A stretch of DNA of 64,000 nt from Escarpia spicata (lineage: Eukaryota; Annelida; Polychaeta; Sabellida; Siboglinidae). Below the pieces are notes generated by a model. It worked only from the letters and a program-made list of their open reading frames with translations, did no database searches and had not been told where the DNA came from. A program made the translations under genes and the position numbers. This document shows, in pieces, positions 12,540 through 49,199 of this stretch. The stretch is from contig OZ023210.1 in NCBI GenBank assembly GCA_963995525.1, positions 8,204,586 through 8,268,585 on the forward strand, given 5' to 3'. Within the stretch, counting starts at the first letter, position 1. Each line of letters opens with the position of its first letter.

Positions 12540-14840
12540 ATGAAATAACTTGGTTGGCATTGAACAATCTAAAATAGCTTGGCTATCATTGAACTATATT
12601 GAACTATATTCTGTATGCGAAAGCTACTATTTCTGTCTCTGCTGTAGCTGTTGCATATACATTAGTGTTGTAACAGTGACAACGGCTGGTCATTTGTGTA
12701 ACAACATTGTGACTTTTATGCTGAACGACCAATGATTGTGAATACCTGGTCGGAAATTCAGAGGTGCCAGTTACGTAAAACACGAGCTACGTTACAAATG
12801 TAAACACACAACTTAAAGAAGAGGATGGTTATTCTGCGGCTAAATATCAGCAATCGTAAGGCTTTGAGGTAGAGACAGGTTACATCAACTAGCTGTTGTA
12901 TGTCGGTAAATAATAAATAACTAAATACATTTATTGAAGAAAACATAATGTGCATTAAAATATAAATATGTAAACGCAATTAAGTACATGTAAATAGTGT
13001 ATATAATCACCAGTATATGCATAGATCCAAACGCTTACAAATATGCATAACATATATCATTAGGTAACATTTTAAAAGTTTGTTTTTTTAAGTTAAAAAA
13101 GTAAAGTTTTGATGCATTAAGCGGTTGTTGACGGTGATGAAAATGGTGACCACGATTACGACAACGATAGAAGCATAACCATATCATAACAAACCAAAAT
13201 AACGCACACACAGGCGTCCATTCTGTTGAATGGAAACACGACCATCTCTATACATAGCACTGCATTGCGAAATGTCGCCGGAGGCTAGAGTTTCTGAACA
13301 GAGAAAGGACATTAAACTCTTAACGTTCCGTTCCGCTTGAGTTGTGTTGCTGACAACAAATGATTAAATTCAGCCGGACAAAGAAGACTGAATTGTCCTA
13401 AATGTAACGACGCAGTTGACCTAGGCTAACACGAATGACCCGTAGACGGTGTTATCTGTGTTGCTATTGCTGACAAAACCGTGCGTTTTGATAAGCCTTC
13501 TCTTTGTCTGCCCTGCACGTCTCATTTGCGAAGGTCAACGTGTATCTTGCAATGCTGCCAAGATCATTTCTTATTAGCAATGACGGAAGTTTCATCGTGT
13601 TGTTTGCACACGCACAGGGGTCATCAATAAAGTTCGCCACACTTAAGGTAGTGGGGGTTTATGGGCGAGGGTGAAGAACCGTTATATGGGGTGGGGGTCT
13701 GTGGGTATGCGTTACGTAACGATTTTTTAAATGCTGGATTGTGGAGCAGTAAATATCCGGCAAATAACATTCACTGTTCAGCCAGTTTCTGGGTAGGTTT
13801 CTATAACATTCACGCGTAAAACCAGCAACGTACTATTTTTTATGAGTTTTTAAGACTTATACTTTTTGTGTAAACAGCTATCAATGCAGAATCGCAACGA
13901 ATATAATACTTATTATATGCATTTATGTATGCACCATGGGAGGGGGGTCGTTGTCAAACAGAAGGCGTACACAGCGTGATAAGCGAGAAGGGATGAGGGC
14001 TAAATTGTCAACAATTAATGTAACATACTTCATGGATGACCCTTTTACAGAGGTGTATGTAGTTCCCAAACGGTATATAACACAACTGTTTTAGGGCTTC
14101 ACATGTCATACAACGGTGTTGTGTGTTTGGCATGGTACGTCGCCGCATAGAATGTACGCAAACTAAATCGACTGATTCTACTTGCATGGTGCAACGTATA
14201 TATTTCCACATGAAAACCCCAATTTGAATTACAAACAACAAATGCACTAGATACACAACGGGTTCAATGCAATACACCAGGACTACACTGAAGTAATAAC
14301 ACTATAGGATCTCATTAGTATTGATGTTTAACTTCATTGACGACAATCGAGTTCCGCCGAAGTTACGCAGTTGGGAAACAGACGCGGTATTGCATATGAT
14401 CCAAGGGGCACCCGTGTTTATATAATAATATACAACAACAACTGTATCATGCAATAGACATATTGCGACTCTGCATCAGGACCTGGGTAAGAAGATTTGG
14501 CAACACTTAAGCGGGTTGATATCGGCTACCGCTTTAATACACGCATTGAACCACAACATCCATCTGTACGGTCCACGTATGTTTCGTCTCAGATTTGAAA
14601 AGAAAATACGAAAGACGGTACATACACGGACCCTACTATTTATACTGTTTGGCGAGCAACAGAAACTTGAGAATAACGAAACATTCCCGAGATCTCACCC
14701 GGCTGATTTACATAAGTCGGTGTGGTGCAACATACCTGAATAATCATTTTTGACTTCCATACAAAACTATCACGTTGCCACAACGTTGCGTGAAACGTGC
14801 ACGACAATCAAATTAAAACATTAATTCTTGACACAAACCA
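12540..14840. other. Intergenic, no supported gene
   Basis: AT-rich sequence with short frames only. I found no YWTD/EGF-like exon for the downstream receptor gene and no TE motif. Confidence 0.5.
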
Positions 14841-14846
14841 AATACA

Positions 14847-15172
14847 GGTAAAGGTAAGTTCTTATATGGCGCAGTATCCATCTTCAGGACTGCTCAAAGC
14901 ACTTTACACTTTACTCCCTGGCAGACATGTTCAATCGAACACCATTCTATGGGAAGCATCCAGCCACGCTGCAATTAAATGCGCGTAGATTATTCGTACA
15001 GAAATACCCACCACTGTCTATAGCGAGATACTCATTCATGCAGCTGAGTGAACTGGAGCAATGTAGAGTGAACGAAATTGCCGAAAGTTCGACACGGCAA
15101 CACAGGATTCGAACCCGGATTCTCTAGGTCGTGAGTCCAAATCTCTAGCCACTGCACAACTGCGCTCCGCAA
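14847..15172 (-). mobile_element. tRNA-derived SINE, near full length
   Basis: Read on the minus strand from about 15170: a tRNA-like head with an A-box-like TGGCTAGAGATTTGG (15137-15151) and a perfect B box GGTTCGAATCC (15105-15115). Next come TTCACTCTACATTGCTCCAG and CAGTTCACTCAGCTGC. The body ends with AAGTGCTTTGAGCAGTCCTG and GATACTGCGCCATATAAG. The body matches the + strand copy at 25586-25892 along its length, so this is a dispersed family with an internal RNA polymerase III promoter. It is not a functional tRNA gene because no cloverleaf 3' half is preserved. Confidence 0.85.
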
Positions 15173-15175
15173 ATG

Positions 15176-15727
15176 TACATGTAGGGTCAATTAATTTATC
15201 GAAACAAATCTCATTTATTAGCTTCGCATGTAGATTTGACGTACACGTAGTCACGTAGACATCACGTTCATATTCCATTATGCATTCTGCTGTATAATAG
15301 TTGCTGTACAATGTTAGCTTGCTTGCTGTTTAACGTGTTTGAAGAGGCCTATTATTAGTCAATGAATACCCGCCTAGGTACGCTTGCCTGTGTTTACAAA
15401 CATGCAGGTGCGTTTGCGGTCGCGGGGAGCTGCTCTATATTCACGTCCGACCAGATCACCTTCCCCAGGCATCTTGTGCCATTGTTCGACGTCGAAACGC
15501 CGAAACAGTTGTTACTGCTTGTTATGAATATTTGAGTCTACATGCAGGTGGTCGGCGTCTTAATCGACACATTGAACGAATAAGCGTTGGTTCAATGCGA
15601 AATAGAGCTGAGGATGTTTAGCGTTGGTGATATGTGGCAGCGAGTGAGAGTTTGTGCGGCTTATGCATGTGTGTGAGTGTGTTAGTGTGTGTGTGTGTGT
15701 GCCCGCGCGCATGTGCAAAACATATAT
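15176..15727. other. Intergenic, no supported feature
   Basis: Unique-looking sequence with no homology visible to me. A short (TG)n tract occurs at about 15680-15700 before the TGAG array. Confidence 0.5.
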
Positions 15728-16855
15728 GCGTGACAGTGAGTGAGTGAGTGAGTGAGTGAGTGAGTGAGTGAGTGAGTGAGTGAGTGAGTGAGTGAGTGAG
15801 TGAGTGAGTGAGTGAGTGAGTGAGTGAGTGAGTGAGTGAGTGAGTGAGTGAGTGAGTGAGTGAGTGAGTGAGTGAGTGAGTGAGTGAGTGAGTGAGTGAG
15901 TGAGTGAGTGAGTGAGTGAGTGAGTGAGTGAGTGAGTGAGTGAGTGAGTGAGTGAGTGAGTGAGTGAGTGAGTGAGTGAGTGAGTGAGTGAGTGAGTGAG
16001 TGAGTGAGTGAGTGAGTGAGTGAGTGAGTGAGTGAGTGAGTGAGTGAGTGACGGAGGGAGTGAGCGAGTGAGCGAGTGAGCGAGTTAGTGAGTGAGTGAG
16101 TGAGTGAGTGAGTGAGTGAGTGAGTGAGTGAGTGAGTGAGTGAGTGAGTGAGTGAGTGAGTGAGTGAGTGAGTGAGTGAGTGAGTGAGTGAGTGAGTGAG
16201 TGAGTGAGTGAGTGAGTGAGTGAGTGAGTGAGTGAGTGAGTGAGTGAGTGAGTGAGTGAGTGAGTGAGTGAGTGAGTGAGTGAGTGAGTGAGTGAGTGAG
16301 TGAGTGAGTGGGTGGGTGGGTGAGTGAGTGAGTGGGTTGGTGAGTGAGTGAGTGAGTGAGTGAGTGAGTGAGTGAGTGAGTGAGTGAGTGAGTGAGTGAG
16401 TGAGTGAGTGAGTGAGTGAGTGAGTGAGTGAGTGAGTGAGTGAGTGAGTGAGTGAGTGAGTGAGTGAGTGAGTGAGTGAGTGAGTGAGTGAGTGAGTGAG
16501 TGAGTGAGTGAGTGAGTGAGTGAGTGAGTGAGTGAGTGAGTGAGTGAGTGAGTGAGTGAGTGAGTGAGTGAGTGAGTGAGTGAGTGAGTGAGTGAGTGAG
16601 TGAGTGAGTGAGTGAGTGAGTGAGTGAGTGAGTGAGTGAGTGAGTGAGTGAGTGAGTGAGTGAGTGAGTGAGTGAGTGAGTGAGTGAGTGGACGAGTGAG
16701 TGAGTGGACGAGTGAGTGAGTGAGGGGGTAACTACATATATACGTATGAATTCGTGTGTGAGTGATTGAGCGATGGAGTGACTGAGTAAGTGGGCGAGTG
16801 ATTGAGTGAGGGAGTGAGTGGGTGAGTGAATGAGTGGAATAATGAGTGAGTGAAT
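15728..16855. repeat. (TGAG)n microsatellite, about 1 kb
   Basis: Tetranucleotide TGAG runs almost unbroken from 15735 to about 16690. Interruptions occur at about 16050-16086 (CGGAGGG and GCGAG variants) and 16310-16338 (GGTG variants), and a degenerate tail reaches 16855. The 413-codon and 285-codon minus-strand open frames of repeated THSL are artefacts of a 12-bp frame cycle without stops. Confidence 0.98.
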
Positions 16856-17189
16856 GCATACATACATATGTATGCGTGTATGCTTATGTGATTGTACACG
16901 AAAAGCATGCATGCAATGTCGTGAGCCACGTACCCCGAGCATCGGTGCATGGCCCTAAAATAGCCACCGACTGCCACTTGAGCCGGTCGTTGCCGACACC
17001 CTGCCGCCCGACAACTGAGTCCAGGTGTTGCCCCGGACACGTCAGTCGACTCAACAGCAGACAATTGTTCCAATCACAATCGAAATTTATTCTTTGTCTC
17101 GGGTGAATCGTTTACCGCAAATGATATCGTGCCTCCTTAACACAAGTTTTGCATTTATGTTAACACACAATTTTGCATAGCTTGCCATG

Positions 17190-19870
17190 TTTGTTTTAAT
17201 AGAAAGCTACTGCCAATCCGTCGCTCTACGCCAACATTGAAATTAGCAAAAATTATATTACTAGCAGGAGATGTAAGTCTGAATCCTGGGCCAGCTGTTA
17301 GACGAAACATTCGGGTGGCCACTACAAACGTTCAATTTGTTCGAGATAATACAGCCTCACTTTGTGATTTATCAATTTCAAAGAAAATAGACATCCTTGC
17401 TGTAACTGAGACCTGGCTCCGACCACATGATACAGCTGCATGCATTGCTGATGTTTCTCCTGGTTACACCTTTCACCATCGACCACGTTTAGTCGGACGT
17501 GGTGGTGGTGTTGGCTTTCTAGTATCACAGCAGTTCAAGTTAAATTACATTCCAACCCTGAATATTCAAGTTTTGAGTCCACCTGTGCTGACATTTCAGA
17601 TTCTTCTTTCTCCGCATCCTTTGTTTGCATCTATCGCCCTCCAGGACACCCAACACATTTTTTGAAGACTTTCAGGATCTGTTGGAAAATAGGGCAACCA
17701 CTCATTCATAACTTTACATTCTTTGTGGTTTTAATCTTCATTTGGATATACCTTCTATAACTACATCTACGTTTGATGATATTCTGACATCCTTTGATTT
17801 GAAACAACATGCTAACTTTTCGACACATATTCATGGCCATTGGCGTGACCTCTTGATAACCTGTTCAACTTGTAATAATAACCAAACACCTACTGTTTCA
17901 GATGGGTTATCAGACCACCATACTGTCATTGCTAATGTTAACGTTTCTATAACTCAATTAGAGTCGAAACACAAAGTGTCTTACAGAGCCATTCACAGGA
18001 TTGACATTGCTTTAATGGCAGATATTCTTAAAGCTGAATTTATCACAGATCCAAAAGAACATCTATCTGACTTATATAAACAATACTGTCAAGTGCTCAA
18101 TGCATTACTAAACAAACATGCACCTATGAAATCCAAATGTGTATCAGAAAGGCCACCGGCTCCACGGATGACTTCCGAAATTATACTATCTTAAAGGCGT
18201 CGTCGTTATTTAGAGCGTGTATGGCGTAAATCACGCTCGCCTTTAGATAGGTCGCGCTATTCTAAGCAATGTCACTTCTGTAACAGACAAATGGCCAAAG
18301 GTAAATCAGATTATTATACAAATATGGTCATAAATAAGCTAAAAAAATCATTATGTCCTCCCCAAATAAGTTTTGTGAACTTGATACATTTCCAACAATA
18401 CTGCTAAAAGCATGTCTCGATACATTATTTGAACCTATAACAAATATTATAAGTGCATCACTTTGCTCTGGCTGTTTTCCTGATAATTTCAAATACGCCC
18501 ATGTCACTCCACTTCTTAAGAGGTAATCTCTGCCTAAACAAACCCTAAACAGTTATAGACCTATTTCTAACCTCAGCTTTATTTCCAAAATATTGGAAAA
18601 GGTTGTAGCAAGTCGTCTAAGGTCTCACATTAGCACAAATGTCTTAACTAATGTGTCACAATCAGCATATAGGCACTTTCAATAAACACAAACTGCCCAC
18701 TTAAAGGGTCACAATGACATTAACTTGAACAATAATAGTGAATGGTAAAATGACTGCACTTACCTTACTAGATCTCTCTGCCGCATTTGACACGATTGAT
18801 CACAGCATTCTCGTTGAACGCCTATTAAAGTGGTACGGCATATCTGGCACAGCTCTAAGCTGGTTTTCTTCATACCTAACTGATAGATACCAAACCATAA
18901 AGATTGGGAACTGCTTTTCGGCTGCACTGCCAGCTTTATTTGGTGTTCCCCAGGATTCTGTTCTTGGGCCTTTGCTTTTTACTCTTTACACCACGCCACA
19001 AAGCTCTGTTATACAAAGACATAACTTGGATCATCATCTTTATGCTGATGATACTCAGATCTACATTTCGTTGGCTACCCCGGATACAAATCGCGCCCTT
19101 AACCAACTTAGTTATTGCCTCCAAGATATCTTCCGCTGGATGACTGACAGCAAATTGAAATTAAATGCAAATAAAACTGAATTGATCAGTATACGTTCTC
19201 CAATGCAGCGTAGTAAACTTGATGGTTTTTCACTACGCGTATTTAGAATCAGCACATCACGCCAGCAACCTCGTTGCGGAATCTAGAAGTGATCTTTGAT
19301 AGTAACTTCAATTTCCGACAACACATATCTCAAACGTGTCGCTACTGTTTTGATCATATTCGTGATCTTCGCTGATATATGTCATTTTCTGTTGGTAAAA
19401 CAATCGCAACAGCGCTTGTTAGCAGCAAACCTGAGTATTGTAATGTTCTCCTTTATAATATCGCTCTCAAGGATATCACGAAACTTCAACGTGTCAACAA
19501 TTGGCAAGAGTAGTTACAATATACCCCGTTTTTCTCGCTCTGTACCACTTTTGAAGTATTTGCATTGGCTTCCTGTACGATATCGTGTGATATTTAAGAT
19601 CTGTACCATTACATATCAGGCACTGACCAGTAAGCAACCATCTTATTTGCATTCACTGCTTACACCTTAAGAAAACCTATCCAGCTTCGATCATCTAGTT
19701 CTGACCTACTTTTTGTTCCTAGAGTCAACACTAACATTGGAACTAGGGCTTTTTTGTTGCTTCACCAACTCTTTGGAATATGCTCCCTCTTAGTGTTAGA
19801 TCAATTCCGTTGTCATAAAAAAAAACGTATCTTTAGAACCTTGCTTATCCACCGTAGCTCCCTAGCGCCT
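17190..19870 (+). mobile_element. Decayed L2/CR1-like LINE with N-terminal 2A-like motif
   Basis: ORF2-like sequence starts with a hydrophobic stretch and GDVSLNPGP (2A-like), then an APE endonuclease: KIDILAVTETWL, GRGGGVGFLV, then after a frameshift LDIPSITTSTFDD and DGLSDHHTVIANV. The RT follows: SYRPISNLSFISKILEKVV, LLDLSAAFDTIDHSIL, GVPQDSVLGPLLF and the intact catalytic box YADDTQIYI. The C-terminal LHWLPVRYRVIFKICTITY lies at about 19556-19612. An internal deletion lies near 18350 and several stops and shifts are present, so the copy is dead. The 3' end near 19.87 kb is uncertain. Confidence 0.88.
17267..17293 (+). other. 2A-like ribosome-skipping motif GDVSLNPGP in LINE
   Basis: The codons GGA GAT GTA AGT CTG AAT CCT GGG CCA encode G-D-V-S-L-N-P-G-P, preceded by hydrophobic KIILLA. 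The 2A consensus is D-(V/I)-E-x-N-P-G-P, so Ser replaces the usual Glu. Family knowledge: 2A-like sequences have been described at the N-terminus of APE-type LINE proteins in several invertebrates. Activity of this variant is not known. The surrounding frame opens with TTG and no ATG was found directly upstream. Confidence 0.7.
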
Positions 19871-19874
19871 TGAC

Positions 19875-21190
19875 CCATCTGTTAACAACTGGAATGCTTC
19901 TTATGGATTTTGAGATTGACCAATCCTTTAGCCTTGATGCGTGTGTGAGCTTGGGTTCCAAAGATTTAGGCACAATAGATATAATTATCTTATTATTATT
20001 ATTTTCCAATTTCTTTTTATTATCAACCCGGCGTCTTACTAATAATAACTTATTGTGCGTAATATATTGCGTCATGAGCGTAAAAACGTAAGCAGTACAC
20101 ATCGATGAACAGCGTACGTAGCGAACTGTTTGGGTCACCAGAAAAAATCAAGGCGTTTCAAAGAACACTCGTCGGTTCCTTAAAGAAAACATTTCAGATA
20201 TACCAAGATTCAAGCAGTCAATGCTAAGCTGACAATTGCACACACAAACTGTTATCTTACAGCAAGTTGCGTGTGTCGTAAATGTTGAATGTTACCCGTG
20301 ACAATGTATGCATGTATATTACGTTAGAACGCCGGAACAGATATTTGCGCACGAACTTATAAATCTATGTGTAAATGATTAATAATTCTAAGTAAACCAG
20401 TCAGTATAATAGATTACAATTTATACAATATTCACATGTGTAGTTTAGTACAACTTCGTGGTATGTCTCTTTGTGGTGTTATTCAACTGTCGGGCATCAC
20501 CGTGCATTCACAATGACACGTTGTGTCGACACCCCTTCATTATAAAGACCCGATTATTCCGAAAGCGCGGCTGACTTGAAGAGCATCTAGCCTTTTACAT
20601 TACACATGCGTGGTTCTGCATTGTGGCTAAGATAAACCTACTTCCTTGATGTTCTCTTTCACGGTCACTAGATGGTTCACAAGCTTGGCTCTGTAAAGTG
20701 ATGTCTAGCATACTTTTTACAGCAAGGTCTCTATAACTTATATAAGCTAGAGTGTACCTCTCCGTCACTGTTTCTAGGTATTTCAAATGTTTTATTCTGC
20801 AGCGTGAAGTCTCAAACGTACTTCGTATGCAAGACAAAATTATTAGCACGAATTTAACCAAATGACCAATTATCATGCTAGTCACAACACGGTACGCTGA
20901 CATTTGTATTAATATGTCATATACCTTCCTCGACATCTAATTGTAGAATTCTGACTAACTAACTATAATATGTAAATACTAAATAGTTAATTTGTTTGTT
21001 ATCTTTGTTATGTTCCCATCGTAAATTAATCGTAGCAACAGCAGCGGATTTGCTTATTCCGCAAATATTACTTAGCTATGCATGTGACACATTGTCCTCC
21101 CTTTACACAACAAATACATTTCATACATTTGGAAACAGAACAAAATTACTGCTGTTTCGCCGATTGTATTGACATTATGAAGTACACAAA
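19875..21190. other. Intergenic, no supported gene
   Basis: The first 100 bp may belong to the 3' UTR of the preceding LINE. The rest is AT-rich with no recognisable motif on either strand. Confidence 0.45.
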
Positions 21191-21195
21191 AATAA

Positions 21196-21250
21196 AAAGT
21201 AAGTTCTCATATAGCGCAGTATCCTGCCACCAGGACTCCTCAAAGCGTTT
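21196..21250 (-). mobile_element. SINE 3'-end fragment
   Basis: The reverse complement reads AAACGCTTTGAGGAGTCCTG, then GGATACTGCGCTATATGAG. This matches the 3' ends of the SINE copies at 14847-15172 and 25586-25892. The tRNA head is absent. Confidence 0.65.
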
Positions 21251-21594
21251 TATACATGGGTGGTAATATATATAATTCAAGGTCAATACATATTAAAACG
21301 ACGGCATAATTTCGTTTTAGTTTCGCACCGAACGACGTTGATTTGGACGGAGAAAGGACAGTGGGGCGATGTGAAGATCAGTGGCGTGGCCGGAGACCCG
21401 GAGGATTGGTTCAAGAACGGAAGTGTCGTTCTCAGAGGCGGGTGGGTATTCCGATAGGACAGGTGAATGTTGTCGTTGAGAGTACTAGTTCAAAGGCAAG
21501 CATCTACGTTACACTTGCAAGCAAAATGTGTGCATATATGCACATACTGTACTACGCTTAACCAGCGCGCATCCAAGGGCGCGTACGCACATAT

Positions 21595-21627
21595 ACACGC
21601 ACATACACACGCACGCACGCACGCTCA

Positions 21628-21661
<34 letters not shown>

Positions 21662-21662
21662 T
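21595..21662. repeat. (CA)n/(CACG)n microsatellite
   Basis: A CA-rich simple repeat with ACGC and CATA interruptions lies about 230 bp before the first receptor exon. Confidence 0.9.
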
Positions 21663-21888
21663 CATGTCATTTTTCTTTTAAACGCCCAGGTGTGTGTGAA
21701 TATTTAAGATTATATTGTAACTAATGCAAAGATGTCTGAGTCCGGCTTACCATTCAAACATTCGGCTTGCCTGCACTGAATGAGCCCGCTTTTACCCGAA
21801 AGCATTTTCTGAAGCAACTCTCTGCGCCGACGATTCGTTATTTACATCTCTAAAAGGCACACATAATCTTGTGTTGACTTTTTTGCAG

Positions 21889-46208
<24,320 letters not shown>

Positions 46209-46444
46209 ATCCTGCCATCAACTGTGTCAATCAATTGTAATCCCGGCTGGCTCAAAGGCAACTGTGCTCCTTTCTATCGCCAGGGTAATGTACTCAACGT
46301 TGTGACCGAGTCAATCCATTCTGTACTCATCGGAAATGCAAAGCGAGCGGGCATCACTCGGAAGCATAATGATAACTAACGGCAGGTGTTCTTTGTGTGA
46401 CATTGCCGTAACTTGTTATCTTTGATACAACGCATGTGTCAGTT

Positions 46445-46450
46445 ATTAAA
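46445..46450 (+). terminator. Possible polyadenylation signal ATTAAA
   Basis: ATTAAA lies 237 bp after the receptor stop codon. It is a common variant of AATAAA. No canonical AATAAA occurs between the stop and this site. Cleavage site unknown. Confidence 0.35.
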
Positions 46451-46454
46451 TGAA

Positions 46455-49190
46455 TCGTATATATATGGAGCCGAGCATATAATAATAATAATATATGATA
46501 AAGCAACCAGACAATGCAAGATAGCCGTGGTCGGGCTACAAGACAGTGTGCTTAATCGCACGATATAATGGGAGTAAAGTCCCATAAACGTTGACCTACC
46601 CATAAAATATTGACCGCGTGCTGTGCCTGTGCGTGTGTTATTCGGTTGCCATGGTTACGTGTCCAATCCAAAGAACCGTCCTAAGTACACTGTTCGTCGA
46701 AGTTGACACAGAACAAATATTCTGTAGCATATAGCTACACGCACACGCATGTTTGGACACTTGAATCTGCGTTTGGGGATTGCATCCGGGCACTTAGCTT
46801 TAACTGCTATTCATTAGACGACATCACTGGCCGAACGGGTAATAACAGGCAGTTCTTTGGATTGCCCTTTGAAGTTGAGCCGGTTCCTGGAATCGCGGGA
46901 CTACAAGTGGGACGAGGTACTCATAAATCGCCGCATATCCACACATTGCGTGGGATAACTGCCAGACGTAATGAAACATAACTACAATTCGTGGACCGAA
47001 CGTTTACATGTGCGATGTTCCACATCGGCCATTTCGCCGACGGCATGTAAGATTGACGACTCGTAAGAGTGAACTGACGAACGATACTTACGCATAAACA
47101 ATGGAAAGCAACATTTACAAGGATAACGCTTTCTTCATGCCCAAGGGCAATGAGTTGCGATCCTTATACACCGTGCACTGAAATAAGTATATACACATTT
47201 TTGCAGCTTTCACAAAAGGAAATGATATCATTATGAGGGCTTGCACACGTAGCTTTTTTATACGTACATTCTGCAATGCGTAGCATCGAAAACGGATAGC
47301 AATGTAAATAACAATAGAACGTGTTATCAGTTAAATGCGAACAATATGTTTAAATAGGAAACTGATATTAGTGACATACATATTGATAGATGAACCAGTT
47401 ATGCGTTACAATTAGTACACATTATAATATCGCCATCGAAACTGTACGCACTGTACGCCCTTATTTGGTGCCGCGTGTTAGTCCGCATTCCGTAACAGCA
47501 ACGCAACTATAATGTACGCACGCAGCTACCTACTAGAAATGGCTATAAGCAACGTGCACCGCGCATGCTGCACGTCTTCAAACACGTACAAACCACGCAT
47601 AGTAAATGAGCATTGTTCGAATTTATGTTCACCGATATAAGAATGTGCTTCGTTTTCCAGTGTGGTATCCGGAAGTCACAAGCGTTAATCGTGGTTCACT
47701 TTGACGAGGGATGATAACAACCAGTTATCTGTCACCGCTTCTGCAAATCACGTCCACCAAAAACAATAACTCTATGTGCGTGAGAGATTGATCAGGCAAT
47801 GCATGCCACCCCTGCAAAGTAAATGCATATTATGTAAACCGTGTGTTAAGGCTGAATTTCAAAGAAACATACGAACGAATGTCTGACAGCTTCATATTTA
47901 CGGCAGCCATTTTAGTAAGCTTGTCGGACCAGGTTGCTAAGCAAAATGCGATATAGTTGATCCGTCAACTCGTTGTTGTGTTTACTAGTTACCGACTTCT
48001 CCGGCCCGTATCCTGTGTACGACTCCTGTGGCAAATATGCCATTAATTGTGAAAGCGGATCGATAATTGTCACGTCTGTGCCGCGATAGCTGTTTGCTGG
48101 AAATGGTTTCCTTTGATGACGTGTTTCCGATTGCACTTATGACTTTGACAACCCACTTTACGTGAGAGCTTTACGAATATCAGTTGCCGCGTGTAATTCA
48201 CGCTGTAATTCAAACGCGACACCATCAGATGCACGTTTTTCTGGTGACGCCATAGCTTACACAATAACGTTACTATTTGTATTACTGCCTAATTGTATTT
48301 TGTTCAGTTGCATTGCTTGGGTTCATTAACCATCTGCATGACTATAAATGTACTATATATGATGTTACGTTGTTAGTTGTAATGTGTGCGAGCAGTATAC
48401 CGGAGATTCTAGTGGCGATGCCAATGCGCCGTTACCTGACCCTGTTATGAATGCACGTTTGCGATCTTTCCTGACGACACGATAGTTATGTATCAATCAC
48501 CTTCGACGAACTTCTGGGAATCCATACCTACACACTCTCTCCTTATTTGTTTTAGCAAACCTTTCGAAAATTATAATAACCTTATGTTAAAATTGGTAAA
48601 ATCGTAATTATTTCTGACATTTTCGCCGAATTTTGATTGTGCCCGAAACAATAATCGATACAACAAATTTGTAGTTTGTTCATTATTTCATACAACTTAA
48701 ATAACACGTTAACAATATCGAAATTGCACGTCGTAGTTAACATTACATATGTTTGATTTTTCGCAACTAAAACATAAAACAGTAATCATCAACGTTTATC
48801 GTTACAATCATTAAACTATGATATAAAACAAATCTGCGAAAATCAACATGAATGTTACCAATTCCCTAAAATCGCAGGAACGTTATTCGCACTCCACGAA
48901 CAAAAAGTTGTTCTGATGATCCGTTCCCATTTTGATATTAAGAGATCTGTCTTTCTGCGATTGGTAATTGTATGGAATGTCATGTGATCACGTAACGTCA
49001 CAGATCGGGTGAATGATTGAAAACATTTGACAAGATTGGTTTGTCGGCTGACGAAGGAGTTGACAGCTTTCTTTGTCCGACAAGGATCACATATCGATGC
49101 TATTCCGGCTTCAATAATGACAACGCATTCTAATGGTAACACTATCGTGCGTGCGTGCAACAAAGGTTCGGACATTACTAATTGAAGTAT
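46455..49190. other. Intergenic, no supported gene
   Basis: AT-rich sequence with short frames only (such as 46703-46981 and 48855-49175), none with a recognisable motif. It holds one dispersed repeat copy at 47893-47990. Confidence 0.5.
47893..47990 (+). repeat. Dispersed repeat copy (GGACC-GTTGCTA-GCAA type)
   Basis: AGCCATTTTAGTAAGCTTGTC then GGACCAGGTTGCTAAGCAA matches 60040-60135 (AGCCATTTTGTAAGTTTGTT then GGACCTAGTTGCTAGGCAA) and, more weakly, 51362-51420. Similarity extends about 40 bp to each side against the 60-kb copy. Confidence 0.65.
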
Positions 49191-49199
49191 CCAGAAACG

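Noticed and set aside
15104..15170. Functional tRNA gene
   Set aside because: A and B boxes are present but the acceptor and T-arm pairing is not complete and the sequence continues into a SINE body shared with other copies.
15618..16942. Minus-strand open frames of 413 and 285 codons of repeated THSL
   Set aside because: Pure product of (TGAG)n read in a stop-free cycle. No unique domain, start context or splice signals.
21343..21470. Possible LINE C-terminal relic just upstream of the first receptor exon
   Set aside because: A Trp/Arg-rich frame looks loosely like an LINE tail, but no block matches well in one frame. Also considered and rejected as a missing upstream receptor exon, since there is no YWTD/EGF/LDLa pattern.
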